DNA from: Chondrilla cf. caribensis
Lineage: Eukaryota > Porifera > Demospongiae > Chondrillida > Chondrillidae
Direction of reading: 5' to 3'
Length of the DNA: 64,000 bases
Assembly (NCBI GenBank): GCA_964020155.1
Contig: OZ026554.1
Location: 3,583,827-3,647,826 of the forward strand
Positions 49,301 through 64,000 of this stretch are shown piece after piece. The translations under genes and the position numbers were made by a program. A model generated the notes under the pieces. It had not been told where the DNA came from and made no database searches. It saw only the letters and a program-made list of their open reading frames with translations. Position 1 is the stretch's first letter. Each line of letters starts with the position of its first letter.

Positions 49301-49823
49301 TGCTGTCCAAGGCTAGTGACTACGATGAAGTGAGACAAGTGGCAGATAACTACAAGGTACAGTACACACTGTATGGTTTATTTCACCTACATACGTACGA
49401 GGGTCTACATGAGACTTGGTACATACGGTGTGCATGACATTGTATGTATATTTCCATTAAATCATATTAATTCGTTGTTGTATGGCTTAACCGTACCAAT
49501 GTTTATAAAGTGGACCAGCTGAAAGGTGTGTAGATCCAGTGTGTACGGTGTGGTCTCCCCTTAGGACTACCAAGCCATATTCGCCGAGGCTGGGACCAAT
49601 CCTGGTGAGAAAACACTGGAAGACAGGTTTTATGAAAGAGAGGTAAATGACTCCTTGTGCTCTGTGTGTCTGCATGTGCTCCTTTGGCTACTGCCCAGCT
49701 AGTACGTATTACAAGTGTTTGTATACATACAGTATGTACTGTGTACATGTATACTTAGTTTAGTTGGTTGGTTAGTGTTCCTTGACCTTGTCACACACAC
49801 ACACACACACATACACACACACG

Positions 49824-49886
<63 letters not shown>

Positions 49887-50084
49887 TGTCATATAAATGA
49901 TATTCTTGTCTTGTTTCAGGTGCATTTGAACAAGCTCTCCTTCATGCAGCAGTGTCACTTTGGTGTGTTTTATTCGTATGTGAAACTGAAGGAGCAAGAA
50001 ATCAGAAATGTGGTGTGGATTGCTGAATGCATTGCCCAACGCCATCGCACCAAGATTGACAATTACATCCCTATTTTTGATTGA
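46302..50084 (+). CDS. ATP6V0D1: V-type proton ATPase subunit d, 8 exons
   Basis: Exons: 46302-46425, 46502-46673, 47464-47642, 48465-48544, 48806-48883, 49180-49356, 49565-49642, 49920-50084, giving 350 residues (human d1 is 351). Subunit d caps the c-ring of the membrane V0 sector and couples it to the central stalk of V1, so it is needed for lysosome and endosome acidification. The sequence matches the family end to end: [73 protein letters not shown], and [16 protein letters not shown] with the tail [16 protein letters not shown]. Intron positions fall in conserved sites and all donors are GT. The 3' part (exons 6 partial to 8) is duplicated at 53076-54159. A d1 versus d2 label is arbitrary in an invertebrate. 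Confidence 0.95.
46925..47089. mobile_element. TIR element (GGGACC family), V-ATPase intron 2
   Basis: CAGTGGGACCTCTCTTTGG and ATAGAGAGGTCCCACTGTAT are near-perfect inverted termini, 165 bp in total. Non-coding. Confidence 0.75.
47239..47414. mobile_element. MITE family A, copy 2
   Basis: TACAGTGAATTCTTGTTAAAC at the left and GATTAGTGATAATTCACTCTA at the right. Interior in reverse orientation relative to copy 1. V-ATPase intron 2, ending about 50 bp before the exon 3 acceptor. Confidence 0.7.
47810..47987. mobile_element. MITE family A, copy 3
   Basis: CAGTGAATTCCTGTTAATCC and GACTAACCAGTATTCACTGTAC termini. Contains AATATAATGTACAAGTACCA, also present in copies 4 (inverted) and 5. Confidence 0.8.
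48948..49128. mobile_element. TIR element family B, copy
   Basis: TCTGACTTGCTTAGTAGGTAC and GCTACTTATTAAGCATGTT termini with TTCTTATCAGAGTGTACTTA inside; it lies in V-ATPase intron 5. Confidence 0.65.
49794..49885 (+). repeat. (CA)n, V-ATPase intron 7
   Basis: The CA array is also present, shorter and with CGCCACACA changes, at the equivalent position of the duplicate (53748-53812). Confidence 0.92.
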
Positions 50085-51320
50085 TAGAAACATTATCCGT
50101 AATGCTGTGATTAATTGTGCTATACGTATGTAAGAAATTAATTATGCTTATTGTGCTCATGATTAGTTTGAATTAGAAGCATGCATAAGCTAAAAGACTA
50201 TTATATATAATATACGGACTAAAATTAATTGCATAATTATGTATAATTACCTCACGGTTTATACCGCAAGGTTATCTGTTTCCGTCGCATAGGGCTGTCC
50301 AGAGTTGGCGCCCACTCATTTGATTAATTTCCAGGTTACAAAGTCTAGATTTTGTCCCATTTGTGCTTTCTTTTTAGGGCATCTTTTTCAAGCAACCCCT
50401 AAAAATTAATTTTAGAGTACCCAATCAGCGATAATAATCACTTATTAGTAGCTACCACAAGTCTATACATAATATTGTTGTCAATCATTCCTGCATTGCC
50501 GTACATATGTTCCCTATAATGCTCCCCATTTGTGTGCTACATTATGCTGCCTATATATAGTGCTCGCCATTTGTGTGGTGCATGTAGTGATTGTATATTG
50601 ATGCATACAACATACAGTACATTGTAATGATGGTTATGGGTGGTTTATGGCCTTGAGTTGAAAAAAAAAATAAAAAAGGTCACCCACTCGGGGTCGAACA
50701 AACCCATGGTCGGTTTTATAGGGACTTTCCACAGATACTGTGTACTTGGTCATTCCGCGAATGCAGAAGACACTATTCTAGCTGGGAGGTCAGCCGCGAG
50801 TCCCAAAGCTCCCCCCTACGGTTCTTTGTAGAGAGTATTGCAACTGACCACCAGGAAGTGAGCTCTTTTTTTTTTTCAGAGAAAAAAAACCGTCCTTTTG
50901 AGGTTTCGAACCCGCGACCTGGAGCCTAGAATCGTGTCACCTGACCAACCGGCTACCGTGACCTATCTATTTTAGTATTAGTATCTGCGCTATTTATAGT
51001 TGCCCTAAGTGTACAATTTGATAAAAAATGATAAAAGTGGAGTCGCAGAAGCCTTCACCAGCACTCAAAATACTTGGACGTCTACTTTAGGTTTGGAAAA
51101 ACCTTCGCTGGAGATATAAAGTTCGGCGAAGCCGTTTCGCTTGAATTCTAGCCGAATTTCTAATTCTCGGCCTTTTGAAATCGGCCATCTTTTTGCGCAA
51201 TATGAAATATTATAATATAAATTCACTGTTTCAGTTACGTGTGAGAACACATTATGCCATTATGTTACCTGAAGACTCGTGACAGATTCTAATGATCAGT
51301 GCGTACTGGAGATAGGTGCA
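50085..51320. other. Intergenic region between V-ATPase d and the ankyrin-type gene
   Basis: V-ATPase 3' UTR and AT-rich sequence, then the SINE-like element (50664-50965), then about 350 bp leading to the next gene. No additional coding exon is seen. Confidence 0.5.
50664..50965 (-). mobile_element. tRNA-derived SINE-like element
   Basis: On the minus strand it starts with a tRNA-like head: GGTAGCCGGTTGGTCAGG as an A-box-like block and GGTCGCGGGTTCGAAACC as a B box, spaced as in tRNA genes. A T-rich stretch, a ~200-bp body and a second tRNA-like 3' segment (TTTGTTCGACCCCGAGTGGG) before a T-rich run follow. The acceptor and T stems do not pair fully, so it is not an intact tRNA. Confidence 0.55.
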
Positions 51321-51844
51321 ATGGAAACGAAGTTCTTTCAGTTTTTACTAACCGAAGAAGAACGGAAAGATGACAGTAAGAAGGAATCCAAATGGAAATT
51401 ACCTGGAGAAGAAGAGATCCTTCGGAAAATGCAGTCTTCGGAATCCGATATGTCAGCCCACTTAAAGTACAGAAGAACTTTAATCCTAATAAACACATGG
51501 TACCCAGTCCTTCCAACGACACACCTCTGGTATAGGCAGGTTCGAGCACAAACTTTTCCTGAACGAATGCCTTCGATTTGGCGGTGACCCTTTCGTAACT
51601 AACGCCAATGGTCAGACAGCCTTTCATGTAGCGTGTGCTTCTACTAGTTCGAGTCAGAGAACAGACAAAAAGAGAAAGGAACTCCTCCAAATGCTCTTAG
51701 ACCAGCCTGTGAAGAAAGAATATCAACTACCGTTTATCAATGGTTCGGACCGCGAGAGGAGAAATGGAATGGACAAGAGTTATGTTTATCATCCGTCTGT
51801 GTATCTGTTGGACAAGCTTAAGGTGTGGTGGTGGTGGTGGTGGT

Positions 51845-51906
<62 letters not shown>

Positions 51907-52455
51907 AGAGTGTGTGTATGTAGAGTGTTGTGTGTAGTGTGTGTATGTAGAGTGTCGTGTGTAGTGTTCTGTGAGTGTGTAGAGTGTTGTGTGAGTGTGT
52001 GTATGTAGAGTGTCGTGTGTAGTGTGCTGTGAGTGTTGTGTGTGGTGAACTTACTTGTAACTTGCAATTTTGACATTTTTTCTATCCCAATTCTCATTTG
52101 TAGCCAACAGAAAAATCAGAAATGGAAACAGACAATGACCTCTCCTTCAGGGCAAGGGTACGTCTGATCCTCATATTTGAATGGCGAGAGTTGGCTTTAC
52201 TCCATTATTGTGTGGTGGGAATGTGTCTTGTCATCTAGGAATGAGTCCATTTATCTCTATTTGTGTGTGCCAGACCTACACAATGCAGCACCCAGAAGGA
52301 TTGCATGAGATGAAGGAGGAGCTTGTGAAGGAGTTGAAGGCAAAACTGACGGTACCCACAGACGTGCGGGCTTTGCTATCCATGTCTGTACCTAAATGTG
52401 GAGAGATCAAGCTCCGTTCATTTGCAGCTGAGTTGCTGCTGGTCCTGGCATTATG
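51321..52455 (+). CDS. Ankyrin-type protein of unknown family, 3' end uncertain
   Basis: Four exons with consistent phases: 51321-51466, 51540-51822, 52104-52157, 52274-52455. They encode about 221 residues. The N-terminus is charged (EEERKDDSKKESKWKLPG). Exon 2 has an ankyrin-like helix-turn (CLRFGGDPFVTNANGQTAFH followed by VACAS). The rest is charged and helical. After exon 4 (phase 2) the next acceptor in phase would create a TGA. A coding-looking stretch (VVHEHLPKPLSTHYNGNFDD, 52836-52962) is one frame off. Just beyond it the V-ATPase duplicate begins. The gene may therefore be truncated, end in a short last exon, or contain an unseen micro-exon. No family is recognised. Confidence 0.55.
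51826..52045 (+). repeat. (GTG)n/(TG)n then TGTAGAGTGTYGTGTG tandem array
   Basis: Starts 4 bp after the exon 2 donor of the ankyrin-type gene with GGTGGTGGTGG, runs into TG, then ~25-bp units with GTATGTAGAGTGT. Confidence 0.85.
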
Positions 52456-52623
52456 GTGAGGAGAATATGTCCGCTATTTGCTATATATCATGTGACTGTC
52501 ACATGACTTCTTTCACAATAGACTGGTCCATAGAGAAGGTACGTACTTGAAGTATGGAAAAAGTATCCTTTTGAAACTTTGAAAGATGCAAAACTTAAAC
52601 TTGATGAAAGTTTATGTAAGGGT

Positions 52624-52653
52624 CACACACACACACGTGCGTGTGCACACACA

Positions 52654-52737
<84 letters not shown>
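52624..52737 (+). repeat. (CA)n
   Basis: CA array with ACGTGCGTGTGC near the start; downstream of exon 4 of the ankyrin-type gene. Confidence 0.92.
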
Positions 52738-52738
<1 letters not shown>

Positions 52739-53075
52739 CTCATGTGTACATATGTACCATTGTGTAGTCACATCAATTGCAAGTGCAACTTGCACTTCAA
52801 TGTGCATTGTCTAATTCTTTATCTACTCTTGCAGTTGTAGTTCATGAACATCTCCCTAAGCCCTTGTCAACACATTATAATGGGAATTTTGATGATGAGC
52901 CAGAGTTCAGAAGTCTAGAGCCACCACTGCAGAGCCTGCAACCAGCAGGGAACTTCGAGGTTAGTGAGAGGGTGATTGATGGCTTCCCTCCAACCTGTCC
53001 TGTTCTGAGCACACATCCTCTCTGCTGTGCCTCACCTGGGACTTTGTTTGCTACAGTACATACGTAGAACAGAGA

Positions 53076-53763
53076 AGCTTCACCCCCGATGGTCTGATCA
53101 TGCTGTCCAAGGCTAGTGACTACAATGAAGTGAGACAAGTGGCAGATAACTACAAGGTACAGTACACACTGTATGGACATAAGTATGCAGATACTTATAC
53201 TTATGTATGCACTATACAGTATACTCTATACATGTACACATACTTTGTACTGAATGTGTACTGTGTGTATGTGGTGTGAAGGACATACAATGTACTGCAT
53301 GTGAATAGTTTCAGATCTGTATACCCTCCGTCCTGGTTTATTTCACCTACATACGTACGAGGGTCTACATGAGACTTGGTACATACGGTGTGCATGACAT
53401 TGTATGTATATTTCCATTAAATCATATTAATTCGTTGTTGTATGGCTTAACCGTACCAATGTTTATAAAGTGGACCAGCTGAAAGGTGTGTAGATCCAGT
53501 GTGTACGGTGTGGTCTCCCCTTAGGACTACCAAACCATATTCGCCGAGGCTGGAACCAATCCTGGTGAGAAAACACTGGAAGACAGGTTTTATGAAAGAG
53601 AGGTAAATGACTCCTTGTGCTCTGTGTGTCTGCATGTGCTCCTTTGGCTACTGCCCAGCTAGTACGTATTACAAGTGTTTGTATACATATGTACTGTGTA
53701 CATGTATACTTAGTTTAGTTGGTTGGTTAGTGTTCCTTGACCTTGTCACACACGCCACACACG

Positions 53764-53813
<50 letters not shown>

Positions 53814-54159
53814 TGTCATATAAATGATATTCTTGTCTTGTTTCAGGTGCATTTGAACAAGCTCTCCTTCATGCAGCAGTGTCACTTTGGTGTGTTTTAT
53901 TCGTATGTGAAACTGAAGGAGCAAGAAATCAGAAATGTGGTGTGGATTGCTGAATGCATTGCCCAACGCCATCGCACCAAGATTGACAATTACATCCCTA
54001 TTTTTGATTGATAGAAACACTATCCGTAATGCTGTGATTAATTATTGTGCTATACGTATGTAAGAAATTAATTATGCTTATTGTGCTCATGATTAGTTTG
54101 AATTAGAAGCATGCATAAGCTAAGACTATTATTATATATAATATACGGACTAAAATTAA
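53076..54159 (+). pseudogene. Near-identical partial duplicate of V-ATPase subunit d (exon 6 3' part, exons 7 and 8, 3' flank)
   Basis: Matches 49274-50230 across introns, exons and about 150 bp of 3' flank. Exon 7 copy is 53525-53602 and exon 8 copy 53847-54011; both remain open with intact splice sites. The few changes include GCC to ACC (Ala to Thr) in exon 7. About 155 bp (roughly 53177-53333) is extra relative to the source. With no exons 1-5 it cannot encode subunit d alone. Intronic similarity shows a DNA-level segmental duplication, not a processed copy, and its near-identity implies a recent event or gene conversion. Confidence 0.88.
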
Positions 54160-54358
54160 TGCTTTCTATGTGAATCAAGTATGACATTGTAGCAAATAAT
54201 CATGTTATGAGAAAGTCCAGATTATTATAACACAGTTCAAACAGTCAAATTTCTTTGAATTTCCATACATTCAAGATATACATATTACAATGCTATACAA
54301 ATATTATCATAGTAATAAATAGACATTATGGGATGTACAGTGATCACTATTTTTGCCA

Positions 54359-63247
<8,889 letters not shown>

Positions 63248-63423
63248 CTGGGTGGTCACAACAGAACAGGAAGTAAAGAGCACCACAGAGATGAGCTAGA
63301 TGATGAAATCCAGTGTTGTGTGGCTACTGATATGTACGTAGCTGTACATAGTGTATGTAGGGACACGTTATGACATCCTTTTAGAATGAGTCACAGTGAG
63401 TGAATTGACATTATAGTACAGTT

Positions 63424-63612
63424 GAACTTGTACATAAGTTGGACTGTATACCCCTTCAGGACCTTGAAGCTTACAGTAAATCTGCAATTTCCATATATGT
63501 GTCATAAATACTATCAGTACAGGTATACATACGTACATAGTCCATATGAGCTAGGTACTGGAGTGCACACACCAACCAGTGTACTTATCTTACCAAGCAA
63601 GTTAAGTGCATA
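63424..63612. mobile_element. TIR element family B, diverged copy
   Basis: AACTTGTACATAAGTTGGAC at the left and GTGTACTTATCTTACCAAGC (63581-63600) at the right, with GAGCTAGGTACTGGAGTG between. Confidence 0.4.
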
Positions 63613-63807
63613 TGTACATACATACATATATATGAAGCAGTCTAGGACAAAATTAACAGCAATACACCCACAGTAGACCTGAACCTTGAGGACAATGACT
63701 ACTCACCACATCACAGAATACATAGTGAAGTCAAAGAAGTTAACATATACTGACTGTACGTATATATACACTAACTGTGTGGGTGTATATACTGTACATA
63801 TGTACAT

Positions 63808-63940
63808 TATAAGAAGTGCTCACCAAATCTGTACCTCTTACCAGAGGTATTCACTATTGGTACTGGTTGACATAGTGTGCATGAGATAGGGACTGAGTGA
63901 AGTATGTACATGTACTAACCCAAGTACTTACTGAGTTGCA
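63808..63940. mobile_element. TIR element family B, partial copy
   Basis: Contains CCTCTTACCAGAGGTATTCA, TGGTTGACATAGTGTGCATG and CCAAGTACTTACTGAG, the interior and right end of the family. Confidence 0.5.
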
Positions 63941-64000
63941 CTGAAATACAATTAAAAACATGTACCAGGATTTCATATTGAAGGAGCTACAAACTGACAT

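Noticed and set aside
50885..50960. A functional tRNA gene on the minus strand
   Set aside because: A- and B-box-like blocks are present, but acceptor and T stems do not pair fully and it is embedded in a longer T-rich element; treated as SINE-like.

Overview
This is a eukaryotic, animal nuclear window of low to medium GC. The evidence is GT-AG introns, long (TG)n/(CA)n microsatellites, short terminal-inverted-repeat elements, and a gene set made only of animal families: EDC4, KDSR, an LGP2/RIG-I-type helicase, TRIM-NHL, LRRC58-like, V-ATPase subunit d and WDR89. Mixed orthology, a RIG-I-like receptor beside a TRIM-NHL gene, and intron-rich genes suggest an invertebrate, possibly an early-branching one such as a sponge or cnidarian. 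The sequence alone does not settle the species. No prokaryotic, organellar or viral gene was seen.

Layout. 1-128 is the 3' end of an unidentified plus-strand gene. 1-5.4 kb holds a minus-strand gene with a proline-rich region, a WH2-like motif and a WASP-type acidic tail, plus two degenerate tandem relatives with similar TATA promoters. 6.6-7.5 kb is MRPL4 (minus). Only 65 bp away and divergent is EDC4 (plus, 7521-30434), which I resolve into 26 coding exons whose phases close exactly (1,495 codons plus stop). EDC4 intron 7 carries, on the opposite strand, a small four-exon secreted-protein gene with all-phase-0 introns and a TATA box. 31.5-36.7 kb is KDSR (minus, 9 exons), divergent from an LGP2-like helicase (36914-39177), followed by a TRIM-NHL gene (40078-42399). 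43.2-46.25 kb is an LRRC58-like gene (minus, 8 exons), 52 bp from and divergent to V-ATPase subunit d (46302-50084, 8 exons). A SINE-like element follows, then an ankyrin-type gene of unknown family. Its 3' side abuts a near-identical partial duplicate of the V-ATPase gene (53076-54159). 54.36 kb to the right edge is the C-terminal half of WDR89 (minus); its 5.3-kb intron holds a second, same-strand gene for a small secreted protein.

How it fits together. Three housekeeping pairs share head-to-head promoters (MRPL4/EDC4, KDSR/LGP2-like, LRRC58-like/V-ATPase d). The immune-looking content is the RNA sensor, the TRIM-NHL gene and two TATA-driven nested genes for secreted proteins. The secreted gene in EDC4 intron 7 has the exon-phase design, size and helical character of short-chain cytokines and is the most promising undescribed item. 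Introns are shaped by microsatellites that often start at the 5' splice site, minisatellites containing splice-site-like units, and at least three TIR element families.
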